Shown one piece after another: positions 1 to 7,769 of a DNA stretch of 64,000 nucleotides. The stretch is from the NCBI RefSeq assembly GCF_003815975.1, contig NZ_CP033932.1:1775001-1839000 (forward strand), read 5' to 3'. A program made the translations under genes and the position numbers. Each line of letters starts with the position of its first letter. Within the stretch, counting starts at the first letter, position 1. Source of the stretch: Chryseobacterium bernardetii (lineage in GTDB: Bacteria; Bacteroidota; Bacteroidia; Flavobacteriales; Weeksellaceae). The notes beneath the pieces are model-generated. The model saw nothing but the letters and a program-made list of their open reading frames with translations, was not told the origin of the DNA and did not search any database.

Positions 1-193
1 GTAGATTTATAGCCTATGGTTGCTAAATCTAAAATTATAATATAATAAATATGACAAGTACTTTATGCGCAGTAAAGGTTTTGTCTTTGTGAAAGTTTTT
101 ATCGCTTAAAACTTGTAAAATATAGAATGTAATAAGTATGATATAAATACCTTGTACATAATACAACCGACATTTTACAATATATACCTTCTT
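1..193. other. AT-rich spacer before 5S rRNA
   Basis: No convincing coding or RNA gene is visible. The very AT-rich stretch directly before the 5S gene fits a 23S-5S spacer at the end of an rRNA operon, but no 23S sequence is recognisable here, so that placement is inference. Confidence 0.4.
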
Positions 194-303
<110 letters not shown>

Positions 304-315
304 TATTTTATTTTT

Positions 316-350
316 AAAATCCTTTATCATTGTGATAAAGGATTTTTTTT
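316..350 (+). terminator. Intrinsic terminator after 5S rRNA
   Basis: A 14-bp perfect stem, 316-329 pairing with 333-346 around a 3-nt loop, runs into eight T residues. It should end the rRNA transcript. Confidence 0.9.
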
Positions 351-748
351 GTGCCATACCCAAGAGTATAATACCCAATACCCAAACTAAACTCTTTACC
401 AGGTTCATTTAGCCTGTATATCACTATCTCTGATTCTTACTTCTGAATATCAGCAATTATAGATTGCTTATTATTTATCATGCATTTTTCCTAGCCCCGA
501 TAGGAGCGGTTACCCCGCAACATGAACTGGAGAAGGAGCAGGATCAGGCACGGTAAGCATGGGTGTGAGGAGTATGAGTGGATAGCGGGAGACAGCTCCT
601 GAGAAATGAATAGAGGTATTATTGTACTTTAGGATATTTCATTATTTATATACTTTTATTAATAAGTTTGTCGAAATCATGTTATTTTTTTGTTTTTTAA
701 CAGGTAAATTATGTAACTTAGTGATTGTGAATCTAAAATATACATTCT
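351..748. other. Non-coding stretch with one structured element
   Basis: No supported protein gene lies between the 5S terminator and the gene at 749. The stretch holds the candidate structured RNA at 492-600 and an AT-rich leader. The short frames here lack family similarity and overlap the element or the next gene. Confidence 0.6.
492..600 (+). ncRNA. Flavo-1-like structured RNA candidate
   Basis: The block begins TAGCCCCGATAGGAGCGG (492-509) and ends GGATAGCGGGAGACAGCTCCT (in part 580-600). It is clearly GC-richer than its surroundings. The two ends are complementary in pieces: AGGAGC near the start pairs with GCTCCT at the end, and CCCCG/CCCGC with CGGG. From memory, the AGCCCCGAT...AGCGG...AGCGGGA..AGCTCC layout is that of a dispersed flavobacterial element that I associate with the Rfam Flavo-1 RNA. 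The variable middle is unlike any gene. The family name is recall, not a search result, and the strand follows the AGCCCCGAT orientation. Confidence 0.55.
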
Positions 749-1918
749 ATGAAAAAACATTTATTCCCTCTATTTTTAATGTTGCTAGGTGTGAATGCAC
801 AGGCTCAACAGGATTTTTATGCAATTACAGGAAAGGATACTCAGTCTATTAATTTTAATGATTTCCGTGTAATAGATGCAATGACTGGTACTTCCGGTGA
901 AAAGATTTTTACTGCTGATTCATCTTCGAAAGTTATTTCGCAGGCCAGAAGAGGATTGGTTACTGAGGATAAAAATTCTTTTAATAATTCTCAGGCTGTT
1001 ACTATGGCGGCATTGGCATATGATTCATCAAATAATAATCTGGTGTATATGCCTATGTTTTCTTCAAACATTTATGTTTTAAATCCTCAGACCAAGGAAA
1101 TTACTTTGGTAGAAAATAATATTGTGAGAGCAACTTCTTGCGATATTAATTCTCATATTACAAGAATGACTGCGGGGTACGATGGAAATATCTATGCCAT
1201 GAATAACTCAGGTACTCAGCTTTTACAGATCAGTAAAAAAGGAGGACAGTATGTGGTTTCTGATTTAGGAATAGTAAAAGATGATGCTTCCAATGGTAAG
1301 AACTCTTTTACTACAATGGAAACGGGATTTGGTGGAGACATGGTAGCAGATTCAGATAATAACTTTTATATTTTTGCAGCTTCCGGAAATGTTTTTAAAG
1401 TATCATCTAAAGAGTTAAAGGCAAAATTTGTGGGTAAAATTGCAGGAATTCCAGATAACTATTCTGTGAATGGCTCTGCTGTAAACGCTCAAGGAAAAGT
1501 GACGATTGCAAGTGCTAAAGGAGCCCCTTTATACGAAGTGGATCTTGCTACTTTGCAGGCAAAACAACTTCCTGGAGAACAAAACCTTCATATTTATGAT
1601 TTGGCCAGTAAATACTTTGTGAATGATAGAGCCTCTATCAATAATAAAGCATTGGCTGATCTGGACATTTATCCTACAAGAGTTAATGAACAGTTTGTAA
1701 ATGTTCACGTCAATAATAAGAATGTAAAGGGAAATATCAAACTTAATGTTTTTGATATGTCCGGTAAAAATGTAATGAGTGAGGGATTATCTGTTAGAGA
1801 TGGATCACTGGATCAGAAGATGTACCTGAAAGGACTGATTAACGGAGCATATATTATAAATATTACGGATGAATCAGGAAAAGTACTATTGAACAAGAAA
1901 ATTCTTATTACAGAATAA
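749..1918 (+). CDS. T9SS type A sorting domain-containing secreted protein
   Basis: The 389-residue product starts with a signal peptide (charged MKKH, a leucine-rich core, then AQAQQ). The middle, roughly residues 70-290, has repeated short beta motifs such as YDSSNNNLVYMP and AGYDGNIYAMN, typical of a beta-propeller. The last ~85 residues form a type IX sorting domain, with DIYPTRVNE, then KLNVFDMSGK and NGAYIINITDESGK before the basic end. It is expected to cross the inner membrane by Sec and the outer membrane by the PorSS machinery, ending at the surface or outside. No enzymatic motif is seen. The gene stands alone, between a structured RNA and malQ, with its own terminator. Confidence 0.85.
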   Translation: MKKHLFPLFLMLLGVNAQAQQDFYAITGKDTQSINFNDFRVIDAMTGTSGEKIFTADSSSKVISQARRGLVTEDKNSFNNSQAVTMAALAYDSSNNNLVYMPMFSSNIYVLNPQTKEITLVENNIVRATSCDINSHITRMTAGYDGNIYAMNNSGTQLLQISKKGGQYVVSDLGIVKDDASNGKNSFTTMETGFGGDMVADSDNNFYIFAASGNVFKVSSKELKAKFVGKIAGIPDNYSVNGSAVNAQGKVTIASAKGAPLYEVDLATLQAKQLPGEQNLHIYDLASKYFVNDRASINNKALADLDIYPTRVNEQFVNVHVNNKNVKGNIKLNVFDMSGKNVMSEGLSVRDGSLDQKMYLKGLINGAYIINITDESGKVLLNKKILITE

Positions 1919-1955
1919 CTGGCTAAAAAGTGATCTATAAAATTAGAGTTATCAT

Positions 1956-1989
1956 AAAAGCCTTTTCAATCTGATTGGAGAGGTTTTTT
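1956..1989 (+). terminator. Probable terminator after T9SS gene
   Basis: AAAGCC..CAATC and GATTGGAGAGGTTTTTT form an imperfect hairpin with G-U pairs and a T tract, 37 bases past the stop codon. Confidence 0.6.
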
Positions 1990-2057
1990 AATGATTATTT
2001 GATATTCAACAAGTTTTATTTTTCGATATTAAAATGTACTTTTATAAAAAAATATAG

Positions 2058-4709
2058 ATGAAGCTATACTTTAATGTAGGATATATTGTAAAAGCCGGAG
2101 AAAATCTGCAGTTGGTTATTCGTGAAGAAGGTACAGCGGCTCATATCCATACGATGTTTTGTGCAGAGAATGGTTTGTGGAAATGTGAAGTGGATTATTT
2201 TTCCAGATCCATTTCTTATCAGTACAGGGTTGTGAATGAAAAAGGAAGCGTTTTAAGAGACGAGTTTGTTCAGCATCATCTTAATTTTCCGCATAACTAT
2301 AAGGAATTTATCATTTTTGATGAATGGAATAACAAAAACTTTCCTGAAAATTATCTAAACAATAAAATTCTATACAATAAATTACACGACTTTACCCCTG
2401 AGAAATCAACCATTTTAAAGAAACATACTCATTTATTCAGACTTGAGGCTCCTATTTATAATAAGGATTGGAGAATTGTATTGTTCGGCAGTACTGCATC
2501 TTTAGGACACTGGGATTATAACAGGGTAGTTCCTTTGTACCAGACAGATTTTGGTCTTTGGGAAGCGTCTGTTGAAATCCCTGAAAATGAAATTATTGAA
2601 TTCAAATACTGTATTTACGATATTAAACAGAATAGGGTAATAGATGTAGAAACAGGAGAAAACAGATCAACAGTTGCGAATCCCTTGCCGGATGTTTTAC
2701 AAATTGTTTCCAACCATTATTTCAGGTTCAAAGGATATCAGATGTATCATGATGCCGGAGTTGCCGTTCCTGTATTTTCTTTAAGAAGTGAAGAAGGTTT
2801 TGGAGTAGGAGAATTTTCAGACCTTAAAAAACTGGCAGACTGGACAAAAGAAACGAACCTTGGAATTATCCAGATTCTTCCTATTAATGATACCACGGCA
2901 AATTATTCATGGACGGATTCTTACCCATATGCCGCAGTATCTGTATATGCTTTACATCCTCAATATATTTCATTAGAAAAACTTGATTTTTCTTTACCGA
3001 AAGAGTTAGTTAAAGAGTACGAGGCTGATAAAGAAGCTTTAAATGCGCTTGAGCTTATTGATTATGAAAAAATGATCGAGAGCAAATGGAAGTATCTGAA
3101 GGCTGTTTTCCATGCAGAAAAAGATAAAATCTATAAGGACAGAAATTTCAAAAAATTCATTAAAGATAATGAATATTGGCTGGTTCCTTATTCAGCATTC
3201 TGTGTTTTAAGGGATAAATATAAAACTCCGAACTTCAATGAGTGGAAAACTCATAAAAAATATATTGCAGGTAAGATTGCTCAGTTTTTTACAACGAAAA
3301 GTAAGGACTATGATCTTTCAATGCTTCATGCGTGGGTACAGTACCAGCTTCATGTTCAGTTGAAAGATGCTGTAGACTATACCCATAATCTTGGTGTTTC
3401 TTTAAAAGGTGACCTGCCTATCGGGATTTACAGATACTCTGTAGAAGCCTGGACTGAACCTGAACTTTTCGGTATGGATTTCCAGGCTGGCGCACCACCG
3501 GATCAGTTTACAGAACTTGGGCAAAACTGGGAATTCCCTACTTATAACTGGGAAGCCATGAAGGCAGATGATTACAGATGGTGGAAGAACAGATTCAAAG
3601 CATTAGAACAGTATTTTGATGCTATGAGGATTGATCATATTTTAGGTTTCTTTAGAATATGGAGAATGCCAATCACTGCTGTACAAGGTATTTTAGGATA
3701 TTTTTATCCTGCTGTTCCCATTGTTCCGGATGAATTTAAAGCTTGGCAGATTCCGTTTACATTTGACAGATATTGCAAACCGTTTATCAACAATGAAATT
3801 TTATGGAAATATTTTGCTGCAGATAGTGGAAAGGCTCTTGTATTTATGGACCGCAACGAAGACGGAACTTATTCTTTTAAAAAAGAATTTGATACCCAGA
3901 GAAAGCTGGTAGACTTCTTTAAGAAAAATCCCCATGGCCCGCTTGAGGAAAAGTTGGTATCCCTGTGTGCCAATGTTTTGTTTTTACCTGAAGAAAGAAA
4001 CGGACAAACAGTTTATCATCCAAGGTTCAATGTTTATAATACAGAATCTTATCAGTACCTTCCGGAACCTGAACAGAAAAGTATTTATGACCTCTATCAC
4101 GATTATTTCTTTAGAAGACAGGATCGCCTTTGGTATGAAAAAGCAATGGAAAAGCTGCCTGTGATCCTGAATGCTACGAAAATGCTGATCTGTGGAGAGG
4201 ATCTGGGTATGGTTCCCGCCTGTGTACCGGTTGTAATGGATGAGCTGGCGATTATTGCTTTAAAAGTTCAGCGTATGCCTGCAGAGAATATACCATTTTA
4301 TGATCCGAGATATGCCAGTTATATGAATGTTGTTACTGCCTCGTCTCACGACAGTTCAACCTTGAGACAGTGGTGGAAAGAAGATCCTGCTTTAACCCAG
4401 AGATATTTTAATCAACAGTTGGTTCAGTATGGAAAAGCTCCATCGGAACTGACTCCTGGCCTGGCAGAGATCATTATGAAACAGCATTTATATAATGAAT
4501 CTATGCTGGCTATTTTCCCTATTCAGGAATTCCTGGCTACAGATATAGCTCTTACCAATCCTAAAATGGATAATGAAAGAATTAATAATCCAGCTGTTTT
4601 TCCCCATTATTGGCGCTATAGAATGCATATAGGTCTGGAAGATCTTAAAAACCAGAAAGTGTTCAATCAAAAAATTGCTCATTGGATAAAAGATAGTGGT
4701 AGATCGTAA
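2058..4709 (+). CDS. malQ: 4-alpha-glucanotransferase (GH77) with N-terminal CBM20 domains
   Basis: The 883-residue amylomaltase transfers alpha-1,4-glucan segments between maltodextrins in the cytoplasm. No signal peptide is present. The first ~240 residues hold two starch-binding CBM20-like modules; the second contains LFGSTASLGHWD. This long form, as in plant DPE2, is usual in Bacteroidetes. The GH77 barrel follows from about residue 245 (PVFSLRSEEGFGVGEF). Catalytic residues are visible: nucleophile D526 in AMRIDHILGFFRIW, acid/base E714 in CGEDLGM, and D765 in SSHDSSTLRQWW. The ATG at 2058 gives the complete N-terminal module. It stands alone with a terminator behind it, so it is probably its own transcription unit for glycogen or maltodextrin turnover. 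Confidence 0.95.
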   Translation: MKLYFNVGYIVKAGENLQLVIREEGTAAHIHTMFCAENGLWKCEVDYFSRSISYQYRVVNEKGSVLRDEFVQHHLNFPHNYKEFIIFDEWNNKNFPENYLNNKILYNKLHDFTPEKSTILKKHTHLFRLEAPIYNKDWRIVLFGSTASLGHWDYNRVVPLYQTDFGLWEASVEIPENEIIEFKYCIYDIKQNRVIDVETGENRSTVANPLPDVLQIVSNHYFRFKGYQMYHDAGVAVPVFSLRSEEGFGVGEFSDLKKLADWTKETNLGIIQILPINDTTANYSWTDSYPYAAVSVYALHPQYISLEKLDFSLPKELVKEYEADKEALNALELIDYEKMIESKWKYLKAVFHAEKDKIYKDRNFKKFIKDNEYWLVPYSAFCVLRDKYKTPNFNEWKTHKKYIAGKIAQFFTTKSKDYDLSMLHAWVQYQLHVQLKDAVDYTHNLGVSLKGDLPIGIYRYSVEAWTEPELFGMDFQAGAPPDQFTELGQNWEFPTYNWEAMKADDYRWWKNRFKALEQYFDAMRIDHILGFFRIWRMPITAVQGILGYFYPAVPIVPDEFKAWQIPFTFDRYCKPFINNEILWKYFAADSGKALVFMDRNEDGTYSFKKEFDTQRKLVDFFKKNPHGPLEEKLVSLCANVLFLPEERNGQTVYHPRFNVYNTESYQYLPEPEQKSIYDLYHDYFFRRQDRLWYEKAMEKLPVILNATKMLICGEDLGMVPACVPVVMDELAIIALKVQRMPAENIPFYDPRYASYMNVVTASSHDSSTLRQWWKEDPALTQRYFNQQLVQYGKAPSELTPGLAEIIMKQHLYNESMLAIFPIQEFLATDIALTNPKMDNERINNPAVFPHYWRYRMHIGLEDLKNQKVFNQKIAHWIKDSGRS

Positions 4710-4746
4710 ATTTAACACCTGATTTTCAGTAAGTTAATAATATTTT

Positions 4747-4783
4747 AAAAGAAGTTTGATCTGAGGATTTAACTTCTTTTTTG
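4747..4783 (+). terminator. Terminator after malQ
   Basis: AAAAGAAGTT (4747-4756) pairs perfectly with AACTTCTTTT (4771-4780), and Ts follow. Confidence 0.85.
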
Positions 4784-4848
4784 TATTTATATCAAAAAGA
4801 TAGAATTAAGATATTCTGCTATATATTAACCAATTAACGACTATAGAG

Positions 4849-5898
4849 ATGAAAAAAATATTTTTGGGATTAGCTTTTGGGCTCGGCGTTCTGACGTCTG
4901 CTCAGCAGTATCCGAATAATGGTTGGGATGATGATGGTTATTATCAGAATGGAGCAGGCTATTACAGCGACGAAGATGACAGAAACTATTTCCCTGATGA
5001 TTATTATTATAACTATCCTCAGGATTATTATCCGGTAGATTATTACCAAAGTTATTATAACGATTACAGAAACAGTATTATCAATATCGACTGGAACGGA
5101 TTCTTTATACAGAACAGATTAAGCCGTTGGCAGGTAGATCAGATTATCAGGCTTAATAACCTGTATGCAAGTTTTGCGGCTTGGGATAATTTCTACAGAT
5201 ATAATCCGGACAGATGGTATTATGATAGATTCTATGCTTTGGAAAGAATTATGGGACCAAGAATTTTCGTGGTTTTCCAAAATAATTATTACAGAGGGGC
5301 AAGTCCTATCGTATATTTCCAGAATTACAGAAGATCATACTATGCTCCAAGATATGCTGTGATGCCAAGATATAGAAATGTAAACATTAATATTTACAGG
5401 GTAGACCGCTCAAGGATAAGAAGAATGGATAATCCTACCTTTGAAGTAATAAGAGGCAGCAACAGACCAGATAATGGTTTTAGAAGCAATAGCTCTGGCG
5501 GTTTTAGAGGAAATTCCGATAATGGAGGCTTTAGAAATAATAATTCCGGCGGATTCAGAGGAGGAAGTGATAACGGCAGTTTTAGAGGTAACTCGGATAA
5601 CAGCGGTTTTAGAAGAAATTCCGATAATGGAGGTTTTAGAAATAATAATTCCGGCGGTTTCAGAGGAGGAAGTGATAACGGCAGCTTTAGAGGCAACTCA
5701 GATAACAGCGGTTTCAGGAATAATAATGGCGGATTTAGAGGAGGTAATAATGAAGTGAGACGCGAAGCTGCTCCATCAAGAGAAAATAATGGCGGATTCA
5801 GAGGAAACAGTGGTGGTTTCAGACAACAAAGATCTGAAAATTCTTCACCAGGGCGTGGTAATAGTGGAGGCTTTAGAGGAAGCCTGGTAAGGAATTAA
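4849..5898 (+). CDS. Secreted Tyr/Asn-rich protein with Gly-Phe-Arg repeats
   Basis: The function is not recognised. The 349-residue product has a signal peptide (MKKIFLGLAFGLGVLTSAQQ). A strongly acidic, tyrosine-rich stretch follows (residues ~25-75, many DDYYY runs). Next is a compact segment at ~80-190 with WNGFFIQNRLSRWQVDQI, which may be the folded domain. The C-terminal ~150 residues are low complexity, built of short units such as GGFRGNSDN and GGFRNNNSG. The repeat is exact enough at DNA level to be a recent duplication (see 5511-5720). The gene is monocistronic. An envelope or matrix role is a guess from composition only; the RGG/GFR-like tail could bind nucleic acid or polysaccharide, but nothing shows this directly. 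Confidence 0.7.
   Translation: MKKIFLGLAFGLGVLTSAQQYPNNGWDDDGYYQNGAGYYSDEDDRNYFPDDYYYNYPQDYYPVDYYQSYYNDYRNSIINIDWNGFFIQNRLSRWQVDQIIRLNNLYASFAAWDNFYRYNPDRWYYDRFYALERIMGPRIFVVFQNNYYRGASPIVYFQNYRRSYYAPRYAVMPRYRNVNINIYRVDRSRIRRMDNPTFEVIRGSNRPDNGFRSNSSGGFRGNSDNGGFRNNNSGGFRGGSDNGSFRGNSDNSGFRRNSDNGGFRNNNSGGFRGGSDNGSFRGNSDNSGFRNNNGGFRGGNNEVRREAAPSRENNGGFRGNSGGFRQQRSENSSPGRGNSGGFRGSLVRN
5511..5720 (+). repeat. Two tandem 105-bp coding repeats
   Basis: AAATTCCGAT starts copy 1 at 5511 and copy 2 at 5616, an exact 105-bp (35-codon) period. The copies differ at only a handful of mostly third-position bases. The unit keeps the reading frame of the secreted protein and is itself made of shorter GGFR-type units. 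Confidence 0.9.
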
Positions 5899-5926
5899 TT
5901 TTCATATATTATATTTAAGTGGTGTG

Positions 5927-5958
5927 AAGGGCAGGTTTTTATAATCTGTCCTTTTTTT
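5927..5958 (+). terminator. Terminator after GFR-repeat gene
   Basis: AAGGGCAGGTT and AATCTGTCCTT form an imperfect hairpin with G-U pairs, followed by seven Ts. Confidence 0.75.
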
Positions 5959-6076
5959 GTTGTTCTGTTTGAATTATTTTTGTTAAAAATTAACATTATT
6001 TATGAATGTGTTAATTTAACCTATAGTTTAATACCGAATCAAAAAGGTATAATAACAATAATTAAATTTTAAAAAG

Positions 6077-6523
6077 ATGAAAAAATTAGTTTTAGCAATA
6101 GCATTTATCGGAATAGGAAGTTTTGCAATGGCACAACAGACAACTCCACAGGACAGGGCGGCAAAAAGAGCAGAAATGCAACAAAAAATGCAGCAAAAAG
6201 AGCAGGAGCATCTTGCAGAGATGCAGAAAGATCTTAATCTTAATGCTTCACAGGTAGCACAAATAAAGGCGCTACATGAAACAAGAAAAGCCGAAATGAA
6301 AGCCGAATTTGAAAAGAATAAAGAAGTAAGACAGGCCAAAATGGAGGAAATGAAAGCTAAAAGAGCACAAATGGACGCTGATATGAAGAAAATTCTTACT
6401 CCTGAGCAGTATGATAAATGGCAGGCTGACAGAAAAACTAAAATGGAACAGAAAAGAATGGCAATGAAAGAAAGAAGAATGATGAAAAAGCCTATGAATA
6501 CAGCTGCTCCTGAAGCAAAATAG
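6077..6523 (+). CDS. Periplasmic Spy/CpxP-like helical protein (DUF4890-type)
   Basis: The 148-residue product has a clear signal peptide ending FAMAQQ. The rest is almost entirely charged helix rich in K, E, M and Q. Two motifs, LNLNASQVAQIKAL and ILTPEQYDKWQ, match the LTxxQ pattern of Spy/CpxP proteins, which in enterobacteria act as periplasmic chaperones or stress sensors. Related short proteins are common in flavobacteria under the DUF4890 label. The gene is monocistronic: a leader of about 120 bp precedes it and a strong terminator follows. A chaperone or metal-binding role is inferred from the family only. The methionine- and basic-rich C-terminus (KRMAMKERRMMKK) is notable. Confidence 0.75.
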   Translation: MKKLVLAIAFIGIGSFAMAQQTTPQDRAAKRAEMQQKMQQKEQEHLAEMQKDLNLNASQVAQIKALHETRKAEMKAEFEKNKEVRQAKMEEMKAKRAQMDADMKKILTPEQYDKWQADRKTKMEQKRMAMKERRMMKKPMNTAAPEAK

Positions 6524-6552
6524 CAATTTATAATTTTGATTTTTTACTGTGT

Positions 6553-6580
6553 AAAGGATGGACTTTTTTCCATCCTTTTC
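6553..6580 (+). terminator. Terminator after Spy-like gene
   Basis: AAAGGATGGA (6553-6562) pairs with TCCATCCTTT (6569-6578) around a T-rich loop. Confidence 0.85.
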
Positions 6581-6600
6581 GTATTAATTTTCCGTAAAAC

Positions 6601-6632
6601 TTTTGATTTCGGGCTTTTATTCCCTATTTTTG
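6601..6632 (+). promoter_or_regulatory. Bacteroidetes-type promoter of ferritin
   Basis: TTTTG (6601-6605) and TATTTTTG (6625-6632) are separated by 19 bases, matching the -33 TTTG / -7 TAnnTTTG consensus of this phylum. The start codon is 18 bases past the -7 element. It sits just behind the preceding terminator. Confidence 0.7.
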
Positions 6633-6650
6633 AATACAAATTTAATACTT

Positions 6651-7160
6651 ATGGTTAGCGAAAAAATTGCAAAATTAATTAATGAACAGATTGCCCACGA
6701 ACAATATGCCGCTCAATATTATCTTTCAATGTCTGCATGGTTTTCAGGAAAAGACTTAGATGGAATTGCTAACTACTTCAGAGTACAGAGCAAAGAAGAA
6801 TTAATGCACGCAGATAAAATGTTTGATTATCTGAATGACGTAGGCGGAGAAATTATTATTGGAGAAATTCCAAAACCGCCGCATGAGTTCGAAAATGCAA
6901 CAGATATTTTTGAAAAAGCATTGGCACATGAGAAAATTGTAACTAAAAGTATTTTCAATATTGTAAAGAATGCCAATGAAGAGGGAGATTTTGCGACAAC
7001 ATCGTTCCTGCAGTGGTTCATCAACGAACAGGTAGAAGAGGAAGCTAGCGCTTCTCAGTATGTAACAAAAATCAAAATGGTGTGCGATAACCCATCTGCA
7101 TTATACCTTTTTGACCAGGAATTATCACAGAGAGTATTTACTCCCAATACAACTGCTTAA
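6651..7160 (+). CDS. ftnA: Ferritin (non-haem iron storage)
   Basis: The 169-residue product matches prokaryotic ferritin. Helix A holds NEQIAHEQYAAQYYLSM, helix B FRVQSKEELMHADKMFDYL, and helix D INEQVEEEASA, carrying the glutamate and histidine ligands of the ferroxidase centre. The subunits build a 24-mer cytoplasmic shell that oxidises Fe(II) and stores it as mineral. An in-frame TTG at 6603 would add 16 residues, but it lies inside the promoter, so the ATG at 6651 is preferred. The gene is monocistronic between terminators. No haem-ligand methionine typical of bacterioferritin was identified, so ferritin fits better. Confidence 0.93.
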   Translation: MVSEKIAKLINEQIAHEQYAAQYYLSMSAWFSGKDLDGIANYFRVQSKEELMHADKMFDYLNDVGGEIIIGEIPKPPHEFENATDIFEKALAHEKIVTKSIFNIVKNANEEGDFATTSFLQWFINEQVEEEASASQYVTKIKMVCDNPSALYLFDQELSQRVFTPNTTA

Positions 7161-7186
7161 AAACTTAAAAGTTTTTTAACAATATA

Positions 7187-7220
7187 AAAACCGTTATTCC
7201 CTGCAATAGCGGTTTTTTTT
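7187..7220 (+). terminator. Terminator after ferritin
   Basis: AAAACCGTTAT and ATAGCGGTTTT (one G-U pair) form a hairpin followed by a run of Ts. Confidence 0.88.
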
Positions 7221-7336
7221 ATTTTTAGCTGACTATGGCTGCTATTGATGGTAAATAATGAAAGCACTGAAGCTAATCGGAAATATTAGCGTTAACGATA
7301 CCATTTTAGTGGCCTTACACTGTTTTAATCCGGGTG

Positions 7337-7561
7337 TTATTTATTCTGCTTTAGTCTTTGTATTCTGACAGCAGTAATAAAAGTGATAGCTCCTATAATA
7401 AAACTTAAAAATAAGGACTTTACCAGATTTTCCGTAGGCATATATCTGAAACCTTCCCTGGTTATGGAAGGATCAGTATAATCAAGAATATTAAATATGA
7501 CAATTCCGGATAGCGCGATCATAATGATGCTTATAAGAAATGAGATAAAATAAATTTTCAT
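7337..7561 (-). CDS. Small two-helix membrane protein, unknown
   Basis: The function is not recognised. From the ATG at 7561 the product has 74 residues. There is an N-terminal transmembrane helix (YFISFLISIIMIALSGIVIF), a ~25-residue loop, and a second helix (SLFLSFIIGAITFITAV) ending in basic residues. An upstream in-frame start at 7648 would add 29 hydrophilic residues, but the internal ATG begins exactly at the first membrane segment and is preferred. It lies downstream of the AddA-like gene on the same strand with a gap of about 200 bp, so co-transcription is uncertain. It could also be a lineage-specific orphan. Confidence 0.5.
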   Translation of the reverse strand: MKIYFISFLISIIMIALSGIVIFNILDYTDPSITREGFRYMPTENLVKSLFLSFIIGAITFITAVRIQRLKQNK

Positions 7562-7769
7562 GGCTATATCATTAATACTTGTGTTAGTTTTTAAGCATAA
7601 GATGATTTTATGTTTTTCCAGTCGCTTTTTTATGTGTTGAAGATACAATTTAATCTATTGTCTCAGGTGCTCTTCCAAGTATTATATTTTGGTTAAGAAG
7701 TAGGACCTTAATTTGTTGTAGATGCTATATTTTTGGGCAAACACTATTGAAGATTCTATCTAAGAAAAC

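Noticed and set aside
5394-5696. 100-codon minus-strand proline/leucine-repeat frame.
   Set aside because: It is the reverse of the GFR repeat region of the secreted protein and has no signal or context.
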